64,000 nt of DNA from Methylobacterium sp. UNC378MF (GTDB lineage: Bacteria > Pseudomonadota > Alphaproteobacteria > Rhizobiales > Beijerinckiaceae), in assembly GCF_900103195.1 (NCBI RefSeq), contig NZ_FMWU01000026.1, positions 1 to 64,000 of the forward strand, given 5' to 3'. Numbering within the stretch: position 1 is the stretch's first letter; each line of letters starts with the position of its first letter. The notes under the pieces are model-generated. The model searched no databases and was not told where the DNA came from. It worked only from the letters and a program-made list of their open reading frames with translations. Below are positions 8,806-17,345 of the stretch, one piece after another. A program made the translations under genes and the position numbers.

Positions 8806-9459
8806 CTAGGCGTTGAGGCGTCGATAGACCTCGATGGCGTCGTTCACGTCCTCGTAGATGATCGCGCGGCCATTGAGCAGGACCAGTCCCTGCGTGCACC
8901 ACTGCCGGATCGTCTCCATGGAGTGCGAAACCATGATGATGTCCGCGTTCTTGCGACGCTGCGAGAAGACCTCGTCGCAGCGCTTGGAGAACCGGGCGTC
9001 GCCCACGGAGGTGATCTCGTCGATCAGGTAGCAATCGAACGGGATCGCCATGCTCATGCCGAAGGCGAGCCGTGCGCCCATGCCAGACGAGTACGTGTAG
9101 ATCGGTACGTCGAGGTAGCTTCCCAGCTCCGAAAAATCCTCGACGAAGTCGAGCACCCGGCGCGGGTCCTCTCCGTAGATGCGCGCCACGAACGTGACGT
9201 TGTCACGCCCGGTCATCTTGGGATGGAAGCCGCCGGCGAAGCCGAGGGGCCAGGAGACCCGGAGACCGCGATGGATCTTGCCCCGCGTCGCGTCCTCGGT
9301 CCCGGCGATGAGTCGCATCGTGGTCGACTTGCCGGCGCCGTTGATGCCGAGAATGCCGTAGGAAACGCCCGGCTTCAGGGTGAACGAAACCTGCTCCAGG
9401 ATGGTCCGCCGGTGACCTTCCGTGCGGTAAACCTTGCTGACTTTCTCGAAACGGATCAC
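8806..9459 (-). CDS. Capsular polysaccharide ABC transporter ATP-binding protein (KpsT-like)
   Basis: A 217-residue ABC ATPase. Walker A is GINGAGKSTTMR near residue 45, the degenerate signature region is TYSSGMGARLAFGMS, and the Walker B region is FDCYLIDEITSVGD, followed by the switch His in MVSHSMETI. This is the KpsT/Wzt short form without a carbohydrate-binding domain. The start is the GTG that gives an N-terminus of IRFEKVSKVYRT, because a CTGGAG ribosome-binding site stands 9 bp upstream and the length matches KpsT (about 219). The longer open frame to 9678 is rejected as upstream sequence. The cognate permease KpsM is absent nearby. Confidence 0.87.
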   Translation of the reverse strand: MIRFEKVSKVYRTEGHRRTILEQVSFTLKPGVSYGILGINGAGKSTTMRLIAGTEDATRGKIHRGLRVSWPLGFAGGFHPKMTGRDNVTFVARIYGEDPRRVLDFVEDFSELGSYLDVPIYTYSSGMGARLAFGMSMAIPFDCYLIDEITSVGDARFSKRCDEVFSQRRKNADIIMVSHSMETIRQWCTQGLVLLNGRAIIYEDVNDAIEVYRRLNA

Positions 9460-9683
9460 CGAAATGGTCTCCAGGGCGGTTCGCCGAACCGCCGGTCCGA
9501 GGTGCCTGAGGAACGACCTCCTGCTCGTGGAAAGCGGCAAATCTGAGAAGGAGATGAGCCGCGTCTCGGGCTGAGGCGCACGGTTCGGACGGACGTGTCG
9601 CGAGCCTAGCGCGCGGGAGGATCGCCGCGCGCCGACTTGAAGAAAAGTTCCACCTGTCACCCCGTCTGTTGACGGCATTTCCC

Positions 9684-9699
9684 ATTTGGCATACCAAAT
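9684..9699. promoter_or_regulatory. Inverted repeat ATTTGG-N4-CCAAAT, possible operator
   Basis: A perfect 6-bp inverted repeat (ATTTGGCATACCAAAT) in the 334-bp gap between the divergent kpsT and the PAS-frc unit. Read on the minus strand it contains GGTATGCCAAAT, resembling GGTATGCAATAT in front of the oxalate antiporter at 17292. A GntR-family operator is possible. The rest of the gap shows no gene apart from the short frame at 9794. Confidence 0.4.
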
Positions 9700-9793
9700 A
9701 CCAACCGTTGTGGCCGGTACCGGCGCTCCGGGGATGCCAGACCGGAATTTTACCGCCGCTCCTGCGAGCGACGTTCAGGAAGGGCCGCTGCAC

Positions 9794-9859
9794 ATGAGAA
9801 GGCTTCTGAGTGCTGCGGCGCGAACCATGACGGCGCCGCTGGCCGGGTGCCGTCGATGA
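9794..9859 (+). CDS. Possible 21-codon leader ORF overlapping the PAS gene start
   Basis: The frame begins MRRLLSAAARTM and its TGA stop overlaps the PAS-protein ATG (ATGA at 9856-9859). An AGGA lies about 15 bp upstream of its ATG. Translational coupling is possible, but the peptide shows no known motif and the frame may be fortuitous. Confidence 0.25.
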   Translation: MRRLLSAAARTMTAPLAGCRR

Positions 9860-10329
9860 CCGCCACCGGGCCGACCCAGGCCGCGCCCGGTCAATTCGAT
9901 CTCTCTGGGCTGGCCGAGGCCATCGGGGACGCCGTGGTCGTGTCCGATCCGGACGGCGCCATCACGGTCTGGAACCCGGCCGCCCAGCGCATCTTCGGCT
10001 TCACCGCCGCCGAGGCGCTGGGACAGACCCTCGATCTCATCACGCCCGAGCGGCACCGGCGCCGTCATTGGGACGGCTACGCGAAGACCATGCGCACCGG
10101 CGTTACCCGCTACGGGGCGGAGACCCTGAGGGTGCCGGCGCTCCACAAGGACGGCCATCAGCTCTCCATCGCCTTCACGGTGGGGATGGTGCGGGACGCC
10201 TCCGGCGACGTGACCGGGATTGTCGCGGTGATCCGCGACGAGACTGAGCGCTGGGCCGAGGAGAAGCGCCTGCGTCAACGCGTGACCGACCTCGAAACCT
10301 CCTCGGATCCGAGCCGCCGGGCGCCTTGA
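9856..10329 (+). CDS. Single PAS-domain protein upstream of frc
   Basis: A 157-residue protein made essentially of one PAS domain (about 20-130). It shows the characteristic DPDGAITVWNPAAQRIFGFT strand-helix region and the GIVAVIRDETERW PAC end, followed by a short charged helix (EEKRLRQRV). There is no kinase, cyclase or DNA-binding domain, so it probably works as a sensory partner or binding module. It sits 55 bp before frc on the same strand, which suggests cotranscription and a role tied to oxalate use (inference). A GTG three codons earlier is an alternative start. Confidence 0.8.
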   Translation: MTATGPTQAAPGQFDLSGLAEAIGDAVVVSDPDGAITVWNPAAQRIFGFTAAEALGQTLDLITPERHRRRHWDGYAKTMRTGVTRYGAETLRVPALHKDGHQLSIAFTVGMVRDASGDVTGIVAVIRDETERWAEEKRLRQRVTDLETSSDPSRRAP

Positions 10330-10384
10330 GCCCGTCGGACGATCCGAAGGTCCCGATCACCCAACCGCACAGGGAGAACGCCAC

Positions 10385-11635
10385 ATGAGCAAGCCGCTGG
10401 AAGGCATCAAGATCATCGACTTCACGCACGTCCAGGCCGGCCCGGCCTGCACGCAGCTGCTCGCGTGGTTCGGCGCCGACGTGATCAAGGTTGAGCGCCC
10501 CGGCGCCGGCGACGTGACCCGGACCCAGCTGCGCCACGTCGAGGACGCGGACGCGCTTTATTTCACGATGCTGAACTCCAACAAGCGCTCGCTCACCCTC
10601 GACACCAAGACCCAGGCCGGCAAGGAAGTCCTCGAGAAGCTCATCCAGGACTCGGACGTCATGGTCGAGAATTTCGGTCCCGGCGCCCTCGACCGGATGG
10701 GCTTCTCCTGGGCGCGCATCCAGGAGCTGAACCCCGGCATGATCCTCGCCTCGGTGAAGGGTTTCTCGGACGGTCATCACTATGAGGACCTGAAGGTCTA
10801 CGAGAACGTCGCCCAGTGCGCGGGCGGCGCCGCCTCGACCACCGGTTTCTGGGACGGGCCGCCCACCGTCAGCGCCGCCGCGCTCGGCGATTCCAACACC
10901 GGCATGCACCTCGCGATCGGCATCCTCACGGCGCTCCATCAGAAGAACAAGACCGGCAAGGGCCAGAAGGTCGCCGTGTCGATGCAGGACTCGGTGATCA
11001 ACCTCTGCCGGGTGAAGCTCCGTGACCAGCAGCGCCTCGACGCCCTGGGCTACCTCGAGGAGTACCCGCAATACCCCCACGGCGAGTTCTCCGACGTGGT
11101 GCCGCGCGGCGGCAACGCGGGCGGCGGCGGCCAGCCGGGCTGGGTGCTGAAGTGCAAGGGCTGGGAGACCGACCCGAACGCCTACATCTACTTCACGATC
11201 CAGGGCCATGCCTGGGCGCCGATCTGCAAGGTTCTCGGTAGGGAAGAGTGGATCACCGATCCCGCCTACAACACCCCCCGCGCCCGGCAAGACAAGATCT
11301 TCGACATCTTCAAGACGATCGAGGAATGGCTGGCCGACAAGACCAAGTTCGAGGCGGTGGACATCCTGCGCACCTACGACATCCCCTGCGCGCCGGTGCT
11401 GTCGATGAAGGAGATCGCCGAGGACAAGTCTCTGCGCGAGAGCGGTACCGTCGTCGAGGTGGCGCACCCGAAGCTCGGCAAGTACCTGACCGTCGGAAGC
11501 CCGATCAAGTTCTCCGACATGAAGGTGGAGGTGAAGGCCTCGCCGCTGCTCGGTGAGCACACTGATGAGGTGCTCGCAGATCTGGGCTACACGCCGGAGC
11601 AGATCCGGGCGATGCACGAGGCCCGCGCGGTCTGA
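10385..11635 (+). CDS. frc: Formyl-CoA:oxalate CoA-transferase
   Basis: A class III CoA-transferase of 416 residues (Oxalobacter enzyme 428). It moves CoA from formyl-CoA to oxalate, giving oxalyl-CoA for Oxc. It opens with EGIKIIDFTHVQAGPACTQL, the family N-terminus. The catalytic Asp is expected in the VENFGPGALDRMGFSW region, and glycine loops follow (VVPRGGNAGGGGQPGW, the loop that gates the active site in FRC). A GGGAGA ribosome-binding site precedes the ATG. A strong terminator follows. Oxc and the antiporter are encoded 2-5 kb downstream on the other strand. Confidence 0.96.
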   Translation: MSKPLEGIKIIDFTHVQAGPACTQLLAWFGADVIKVERPGAGDVTRTQLRHVEDADALYFTMLNSNKRSLTLDTKTQAGKEVLEKLIQDSDVMVENFGPGALDRMGFSWARIQELNPGMILASVKGFSDGHHYEDLKVYENVAQCAGGAASTTGFWDGPPTVSAAALGDSNTGMHLAIGILTALHQKNKTGKGQKVAVSMQDSVINLCRVKLRDQQRLDALGYLEEYPQYPHGEFSDVVPRGGNAGGGGQPGWVLKCKGWETDPNAYIYFTIQGHAWAPICKVLGREEWITDPAYNTPRARQDKIFDIFKTIEEWLADKTKFEAVDILRTYDIPCAPVLSMKEIAEDKSLRESGTVVEVAHPKLGKYLTVGSPIKFSDMKVEVKASPLLGEHTDEVLADLGYTPEQIRAMHEARAV

Positions 11636-11667
11636 TAGAGAGCGTGCGACCTCTGCTTTCCTGAGAC

Positions 11668-11697
11668 AGGACGGCGCCCCGCCAGCGCCGTCCTTTT
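11668..11697 (+). terminator. Rho-independent terminator after frc
   Basis: A perfect 10-bp stem, AGGACGGCGC/GCGCCGTCCT, with a 7-nt loop, followed by TTT. It closes the PAS-frc unit before the HPP gene. Confidence 0.85.
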
Positions 11698-11718
11698 CAT
11701 GTGCGAGCCCCAGAACCG

Positions 11719-12897
11719 ATGCGCGTATTCCTCAGCCGTTTCCTGCCGGAGCTAACACCTGTCAGCAAGCGCGAGCGCCTGCGCTCCGCGGCCGGTGCCC
11801 TGGTGGGGATCCTGGCGACCGGTCTCGTCTGTCGCGCCTCTGTGGGCTCCGACGCACTCCCGGTGCTGATCGCCCCGATGGGGGCCTCGGCGGTGCTGCT
11901 CTTCGCCGTGCCGGCGAGCCCCCTGGCTCAGCCCTGGTCGATCCTCGGTGGCAACATCGTGGCGGCGATCGTGGGTATCACGGCGGCGTCCTGGGTCGCC
12001 GACCCGTTCGTGGCCGCGTCCTGCGCCATCGGGGTGGCGATCGCCCTGATGATGGCCCTGCGCTGCCTGCACCCGCCGAGCGGGGCCGTGGCGTTGACGG
12101 CGGTCCTCGGCGGGCCCGCGATCCGGGAACTCGGCTACGGCTTCGTGCTCTGGCCGGTCGCGGCCAATTCGCTCCTGCTGCTCGCCACCGCCCTGCTGTT
12201 CAACAACCTGACGGGGCGCGCCTACCCGCACCTCCGCCCGGCCGGGCCCCGGACGGCCGACCCGCCCTCCGGTGCTCGGGTAGGCTTCCGCGCCTCGGAC
12301 CTCGACGCCGCGCTGGAGGATTTCGACCAGCTCCTCGACGTCGACCGGAGTGACCTGGAGCAGATTCTGCGGCGCGTGCAGATGCGCGTCTATGGCCGCC
12401 GCTCGGGACCGATCACCTGCGCGGCGATCATGTCCCGCGACGTGATCGCCGTAGCGCCGGACGCGCCGCTCGCCGAGGCCCTGCGGCTGCTGCGCCGCCA
12501 CCGGATCAAGGCGCTTCCGGTGACCGACGAGCGCGCGCGCGTCCTCGGCATCGTCACGCAGACCGATCTCCTCGACAAGGCCGCCTGGGACCAGGCCGGG
12601 CCGCGCCTCGGCCTCGGCCGCCGCCTGCGCCTCACCGCCGAGCGGGGGCGCGCGCCTCACGGTTGCGCCGCCGACATCATGAGCGCGGTTGACCCGGTCG
12701 GTCCCAATACGCCCATCGCCGCGCTGGTGCCGCGCATGTCGGAGGCAGGGCTGCACCATCTGCCGGTTGTCGACGCCGACGGGCGTCTCGTCGGGATCGT
12801 CTCCCAGACGGACCTGATCCCGGCGCTCCTGTCCGAGGCTGACGCGCCCGAAACCCCGGCCCGCAGCCGCGCTCCCGCCCGGGCCGTCCTGGTCTGA
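11719..12897 (+). CDS. HPP-family membrane protein with tandem CBS domains
   Basis: A 392-residue protein. Residues about 15-180 form an HPP transmembrane domain with four hydrophobic segments and the family motifs LIAPMGASAVLLF, CLHPPSGAVA (the HPP signature) and FNNLTGRAYPH. Residues about 235-380 hold two CBS domains (IMSRDVIAVAPDAPLAEALR and PNTPIAALVPRMSEAGLHHL), a nucleotide-sensing Bateman module. Plant HPP proteins have been linked to nitrite transport; bacterial members are mostly uncharacterised. Its position between frc and oxc suggests an anion-transport or sensing role in oxalate metabolism, but this is inference. The ATG of MRVFLSRF is chosen. It converges with the hydrolase, 3 bp apart. 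Confidence 0.85.
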   Translation: MRVFLSRFLPELTPVSKRERLRSAAGALVGILATGLVCRASVGSDALPVLIAPMGASAVLLFAVPASPLAQPWSILGGNIVAAIVGITAASWVADPFVAASCAIGVAIALMMALRCLHPPSGAVALTAVLGGPAIRELGYGFVLWPVAANSLLLLATALLFNNLTGRAYPHLRPAGPRTADPPSGARVGFRASDLDAALEDFDQLLDVDRSDLEQILRRVQMRVYGRRSGPITCAAIMSRDVIAVAPDAPLAEALRLLRRHRIKALPVTDERARVLGIVTQTDLLDKAAWDQAGPRLGLGRRLRLTAERGRAPHGCAADIMSAVDPVGPNTPIAALVPRMSEAGLHHLPVVDADGRLVGIVSQTDLIPALLSEADAPETPARSRAPARAVLV

Positions 12898-12900
12898 GCC

Positions 12901-13596
12901 TCAGAGATCGCCGGACGGATCGGCCAGGAAGAACGCGACCGCCTGCGCCACCACGGCCGGCTGGTGGGCGTGCGGCCCGTCATACTCGACATAGGTAACC
13001 GGATAACCGGCCTCGCGCAGAGCCGGCACGTGGAGCCGGGCACTCCGGTCGATCGGGATCTGCTCATCCTGCGTGCCGTGCGACAGGAAGATCTTGGGCA
13101 CGCCGACCTGCAGATGGACCGACAGGAATCCGGCCGACGAGACGATCAGATGGCTGGCCACGTCGCCGTTGGCGAGCCCCAGCGAGAGCGTGTAGCTCCC
13201 GCCGTCGGAATGGCCGGCGAAGCAGAGCCGCCCCGGATCGAGCAAGAACCGGTCCGCCACGTGAGCCAGCGCCGTCGCGACCCGCTCCCGGTCCGGCCCG
13301 TGGCCGGCGATGACGATATCCCAGGTCGGAAACAGCGATTGCGGGACGAGGAGCAGGAAGCGCTCGTCGCGGGCGTGGCCCTCCAGCATCGGCAGGATGC
13401 GCGCGGCGCTGCCGCCGCCGCCGTGAAACAGCACCACGAGCGGGCAGGGGCGGTGCGGATCGAGTCCCTCGGGGACCACCAGCACCGCGTCGCGCTCGGC
13501 AAAGAGGCCGAGGTCGTGCCGACCCGGCGGCAGCGGCTCGCGGCCGGGCAGCCGATGACGGAAATGCAGGCGGCCGGCGAGGTCGGGATCGATCAT
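12901..13596 (-). CDS. Alpha/beta hydrolase, phospholipase/carboxylesterase-like
   Basis: A 231-residue serine hydrolase. It shows an oxyanion motif (LVVLFHGGGGSA near 53-64), a nucleophile elbow GHSDGG with Ser130, a catalytic Asp in GTQDEQIP (Asp177) and His209 in GPHAHQP, arranged as in the PHB-depolymerase/carboxylesterase type. There is no signal peptide, so it is probably cytoplasmic. Substrate is unknown. It is convergent with the HPP gene. Confidence 0.82.
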   Translation of the reverse strand: MIDPDLAGRLHFRHRLPGREPLPPGRHDLGLFAERDAVLVVPEGLDPHRPCPLVVLFHGGGGSAARILPMLEGHARDERFLLLVPQSLFPTWDIVIAGHGPDRERVATALAHVADRFLLDPGRLCFAGHSDGGSYTLSLGLANGDVASHLIVSSAGFLSVHLQVGVPKIFLSHGTQDEQIPIDRSARLHVPALREAGYPVTYVEYDGPHAHQPAVVAQAVAFFLADPSGDL

Positions 13597-13927
13597 GGCG
13601 GGACCATCCTGGCTTGCTCTGTCACGTCGCGTCGTGAGCCGAAGAAGGCGCGCGGGCCTCGGAGGTGGTCAGCGGGCACAACGCTTCAGCCCCGCCGCGA
13701 CGCCGTCAATGTCGATTGCTCGGCACATGCAGAGCGCGACCGGCCCCTTGTCTCGTGCGGGAGAGGAGACCCGCCCCGAGTCCGCAGAGGGCTGGCTGGG
13801 CCCGATATCGACCATGGAGGTCCGCGGATCGTGGGGGCGCATCACACTGCGTCCGCATCGAAACGGCCGGATCGCTGAGCGATCCGGCCGTCAAAGTATT
13901 CAGGTCAGGGGCCTTAGTCCGCCACGC
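13597..13927. other. Gene-free gap downstream of oxc
   Basis: No convincing reading frame. The right part holds the oxc terminator hairpin; the rest is upstream sequence of the hydrolase. Confidence 0.6.
13861..13890 (-). terminator. Terminator hairpin downstream of oxc
   Basis: A 12-bp perfect stem, CGGCCGGATCGC/GCGATCCGGCCG, with a 3-nt loop, followed on the minus strand by TTT. Confidence 0.8.
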
Positions 13928-15673
13928 TCACTTCTTCTTCTTGATGCCGCTCTGCGGGTTGAGGCTGCCGATGTTGCCGCTCTCGCTGCCGGCGGCCGGG
14001 TCAATGACGGCATTCACGAGCGCGGGGCGACCCGAATTCATCGCCTCGTTGACCGCCCGGGTCAGCTCGTCCGGCGTGGTCACATGGTAGCCGACGCCGC
14101 CGAAGGCCTCCATCATCCGGTCGTAGCGGGAATCCGGCACGAACACCGTCGTGGCCGGGTCGCGGCCGGTCGGATCGGTGTCGGTGCCGCGGTAGATACC
14201 GTTGTTGTTGAACACCACGATGCAGACCGGCAGCCCGTACCGGCAGATCGTCTCCACTTCCATGCCGGAGAAGCCGAAGGCGCTGTCGCCTTCCACACAG
14301 AGCACCGGCTTGCCGGTCTCGACCGCGGCCGCCACCGCGAAGCCCATCCCGATGCCCATGATGCCCCAGGTGCCGACATCCAGGCGCTTGCGCGGCTGGT
14401 ACATGTCGATGATGCCGCGGGCGAGGTCGAGGGTGTTGGCGCCCTCGTTGACCAGGATCGCGTCCGGCCGCTCCTTGACGATGGTGCGCAGCGCGCCGAG
14501 CGCGGCGTGGAAGGTCATGGGCGAGGCGTTGCTCATGAGCTTCGGCGCCATCTTGGCGATGTTCGCCTCGCGCTTGGTCTTGAGCGTCTCGATCCAGTCG
14601 GACGGGGGCTGCTGCCAGCCCTTGCCCATGCCGTCGAGCAACGCCTGCACGCAGGAGGCGATGTCGCCGACCACCGGGGCCACGATCTCGACGTTCGAGT
14701 CCATCTCGCGCGGCTCGATGTCGATCTGGATGAACTTGGTCGAGCCCGGCTCGCCCCAGCTCTTGCCCTTGCCGTGCGACAGCAGCCAGTTCAGCCGGGC
14801 GCCGATCAGCAGCACCACGTCCGAGTCCTTCAGCGCCGTCGAGCGCGCCGCGCCGGCCGAGAGCGGGTGGGTGTCGGGCAGGAGGCCCTTGGCCATGCTC
14901 ATCGGCACGTACGGAATGCCGCTGGTCTCGACGAGCGCGCGGATCGCCTCGTCGGCCTGAGCGTAGGCGGCGCCCTTGCCGAGCACGATCAGCGGCCGCT
15001 TGGCGGATTTCAGGACGTCCAGCGCCCGGGCGATCGCCTCGGGGGCCGGGCGCTGGGCCGGGGCCGGATCGATCACCTTCACGAGCGACTGACGGCCGGC
15101 CTCGGCATCCATCACCTGGGCGAACAGCTTGGCGGGCAGGTCGAGATAGACGCCGCCCGGCCGGCCCGAGCAGGCGGCGCGGATGGCGCGGGCGACGCCG
15201 ATGCCGATATCGGCCGCGTGCAGCACCCGGAAGGCCGCCTTGCACAGGGGCTTGGCGATGGCGAGCTGGTCCATCTCCTCGTAGTCGCCCTGCTGCAGGT
15301 CGACGATCTCGCGCTCGGAGGAGCCCGAGATCAGGATCATCGGGAAGCAGTTGGTGGTGGCGTTGGCGAGCGCCGTGAGCCCGTTGAGGAAGCCCGGGGC
15401 CGACACGGTGAGGCAGATGCCCGGCTTCTGGGTCAGGAAGCCCGCGATCGCCGCGGCGTTGCCGGCATGCTGCTCGTGACGGAACGAGATCACCCGCATC
15501 CCCTCGGCCTGCGCCATGCGGCCGAGATCGGTGATCGGGATGCCCGGGACGCCGTAGATCGTCTCGATGCCGTTGAGCTTGAGCGCGTCGATGACGAGGT
15601 GGAAGCCGTCGGTCAGGTCCGGCTCTGCCTCGACCTCGGGTGTGGTGTGCACGATCTTGGCCAGGGCGGTCAT
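13928..15673 (-). CDS. oxc: Oxalyl-CoA decarboxylase
   Basis: A ThDP-dependent enzyme of 581 residues (Oxalobacter enzyme 568) that converts oxalyl-CoA to formyl-CoA plus CO2; the formyl-CoA feeds back to Frc. The N-terminal Pyr domain carries IETIYGVPGIPITDLGR and the catalytic Glu region ISFRHEQHAGNAA. The C-terminal PP domain has the ThDP/Mg motif GDSAFGFSG with the downstream FNNNGIYRG. It ends in a KKKK tail. The start is the ATG of MTALAKIVHTT, with GGAG upstream; a 28-codon upstream extension lies in the neighbouring repeat and is rejected. It is on the same strand downstream of the OxlT-type transporter. Confidence 0.96.
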   Translation of the reverse strand: MTALAKIVHTTPEVEAEPDLTDGFHLVIDALKLNGIETIYGVPGIPITDLGRMAQAEGMRVISFRHEQHAGNAAAIAGFLTQKPGICLTVSAPGFLNGLTALANATTNCFPMILISGSSEREIVDLQQGDYEEMDQLAIAKPLCKAAFRVLHAADIGIGVARAIRAACSGRPGGVYLDLPAKLFAQVMDAEAGRQSLVKVIDPAPAQRPAPEAIARALDVLKSAKRPLIVLGKGAAYAQADEAIRALVETSGIPYVPMSMAKGLLPDTHPLSAGAARSTALKDSDVVLLIGARLNWLLSHGKGKSWGEPGSTKFIQIDIEPREMDSNVEIVAPVVGDIASCVQALLDGMGKGWQQPPSDWIETLKTKREANIAKMAPKLMSNASPMTFHAALGALRTIVKERPDAILVNEGANTLDLARGIIDMYQPRKRLDVGTWGIMGIGMGFAVAAAVETGKPVLCVEGDSAFGFSGMEVETICRYGLPVCIVVFNNNGIYRGTDTDPTGRDPATTVFVPDSRYDRMMEAFGGVGYHVTTPDELTRAVNEAMNSGRPALVNAVIDPAAGSESGNIGSLNPQSGIKKKK

Positions 15674-15735
15674 GGCAGGGTCTCCGAAGGGTTGGTGTCG
15701 GTTGAGGTGGCGCTCGGCGCCGTCAGGCTCGAGGG

Positions 15736-15881
15736 ATCTCCCATCCTCCGCCCTCATCCTGAGGTGCCCGCCTCGGCGGGCCTCGAAGGCGTTCTCCGGA
15801 GGCCTCTGCGATGTCCGGATCCCTCCTTCGAGGCCTCCGCTTCGCGTCGTCGCCGCAGGATGAGGGGGAGGAATGGGAGAT
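15736..15881. repeat. Palindromic intergenic element between oxlT and oxc
   Basis: About 146 bp with imperfect inverted ends (ATCTCCCATCCTCCGCCCTC at the left, complementary to the GGATGAGGGGGAGGAATGGG region at the right). The inside has CCTCATCCTGAGGTGC and GGCCTCGAAGG, which resemble a dispersed palindromic repeat common in Rhizobiales intergenic regions. It can fold into a long hairpin within the presumed oxlT-oxc transcript. Confidence 0.7.
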
Positions 15882-15924
15882 CCGTGGGGTTGCGTGTCCT
15901 TCGCGTGGTCGTCGGTTCGGGCAG

Positions 15925-17211
15925 TCAGACCGCCCGGATCGGTTGTGTGGCCAGAGCCGCCGGGTGCTCAGCGGCGGCGAGATAGCGGGCCCGCATCGGG
16001 CGAAGCAGGAACATGGCCAGGGCCGCCGCCGTGACGTTGAGGACGATGATCAGCGTGAACACGGCCGACCAGCCGTAGGCGGTGGAGATCAGGCTGGCGA
16101 AGGGCACGAGGAAGGCCGCGGTTCCCTTGGCGGTGTAGAGCAGGCCGGCATTGCTGGCGGCGTATTTCGAGCCGAACGTGTCACCGCAGGTCGCCGGGAA
16201 CAGCGAGTAGATCTCGCCGAACACCCCGAAATAGACCGCGGTTGCGAGCACGAAGACCATCGGATTGTGCCCGTAGGTCAGCAGCACGATCACCGCCAGA
16301 GCCGCCGTCGAGAAGGCGATGAACATCGTGTTCTCGCGGCCGATATGGTCGGAGACGAAGCCGAAGAACGGCCGCCCGAACCCGTCGAAGATGCGGTCCA
16401 GAGAGATCGCCAGCGTCAGCGCGGCCATCTGGAGGCCGAAGAGGCTCACCGGCACGCCGGCCACCTGGAAGTCGTGGGCGATCGGTGCGATCTGCGCCGC
16501 CGCCATCAGGCCGCCGGACGCGACCATCACGAACATGACGTACATGACCCAGAAGACGGGGGTGCGCACCGCCTCGCGGGGGCTGCGGTCGACCTTGGTC
16601 TGGGGCAGGCGGGTGCTCTTGCGCTGAATCGGCGTGCTCGTCGACGGCTTGCGCAGCAGGAAGGCGAGAGCCAGCACAACGGCGCCCTGGCCGATGCCGA
16701 AATACAGGAAGGCGTCCTGGTAGCCGCTGGAGGCGATCATCCGGGCGATCGGCACCACCGTGATGGCCGCGCCCGCGCCGAACCCGGCCGCCGTGGCGCC
16801 CGCGGCGAGACCGCGGCGATGCGGAAACCACTTCAGCGCGTTGCCCACGCAGGTGCCGTAGACGGAACCGGCGCCAATACCGGCGATCACGGCACCCAGA
16901 TACAGCAGGAACAGGCTGTCGGCGTAGGCATCGATCGTCCAGGCCAGGGCGATCATCACGCCGCCGAAGGCCACCACGATCTTCGGGCCGTAGCGGTCGA
17001 CGAACCATGCCTCGACCGGCACCAGCCAGGTTTCGGTGGCGACGAACAGCGTGAAGGCGAGCTGGATCGCCGCGCGACCCCAATGGTAGCGCTGGTCGAT
17101 CGGGTCGACGAACAATGTCCACCCGTATTGAAGGTTGGCGATCATGGCCATGCAGATCACGCCGAAGGCGAGCTGCCACCATTTCGCCGCCGGCGAATCC
17201 TGGCGTTCCAT
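15925..17211 (-). CDS. oxlT: Oxalate/formate antiporter-type MFS transporter (OxlT family)
   Basis: A 428-residue, 12-helix MFS protein opening WWQLAFGVICMAMIANLQYG, then WTLFVDPIDQRYHW and a GSVYGTCVGNALKWFPHRRG loop, all typical of the OxlT family. It would exchange external oxalate for internal formate. It is upstream of oxc on the same strand and shares the neighbourhood with frc, which supports the substrate. The possible operator at 17292 lies 81 bp upstream of the ATG. The C-terminus is cytoplasmic and short. Confidence 0.9.
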   Translation of the reverse strand: MERQDSPAAKWWQLAFGVICMAMIANLQYGWTLFVDPIDQRYHWGRAAIQLAFTLFVATETWLVPVEAWFVDRYGPKIVVAFGGVMIALAWTIDAYADSLFLLYLGAVIAGIGAGSVYGTCVGNALKWFPHRRGLAAGATAAGFGAGAAITVVPIARMIASSGYQDAFLYFGIGQGAVVLALAFLLRKPSTSTPIQRKSTRLPQTKVDRSPREAVRTPVFWVMYVMFVMVASGGLMAAAQIAPIAHDFQVAGVPVSLFGLQMAALTLAISLDRIFDGFGRPFFGFVSDHIGRENTMFIAFSTAALAVIVLLTYGHNPMVFVLATAVYFGVFGEIYSLFPATCGDTFGSKYAASNAGLLYTAKGTAAFLVPFASLISTAYGWSAVFTLIIVLNVTAAALAMFLLRPMRARYLAAAEHPAALATQPIRAV

Positions 17212-17291
17212 CCCTGAGCCTCTCTCGTAGGCGGCGCGGCCTTACTGTGGCGGCGTCTCTCGTCCACCGATGATCATGCACATCCGTTCCA

Positions 17292-17306
17292 GGTATGCAA
17301 TATACC
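17292..17306. promoter_or_regulatory. Inverted repeat GGTAT-N5-ATACC upstream of the antiporter gene
   Basis: GGTATGCAATATACC, a perfect 5-bp inverted repeat in a locally A/T-rich spot 81-95 bp before the transporter ATG. It shares GGTATGC with the repeat at 9684-9699. The shape is typical of GntR-family operators. Confidence 0.45.
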
Positions 17307-17345
17307 AGGGTGAGACGGACGAGATGAACTGTCAGGTCGGCGATA

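Noticed and set aside
9460..9678. An N-terminal extension of KpsT to 9678
   Set aside because: The 73 codons do not resemble KpsT, and the internal GTG at 9459 has a good ribosome-binding site and gives the family length.
13595..15985. A 796-codon plus-strand frame antisense to oxc
   Set aside because: Shadow; Oxc has full ThDP motifs on the minus strand.
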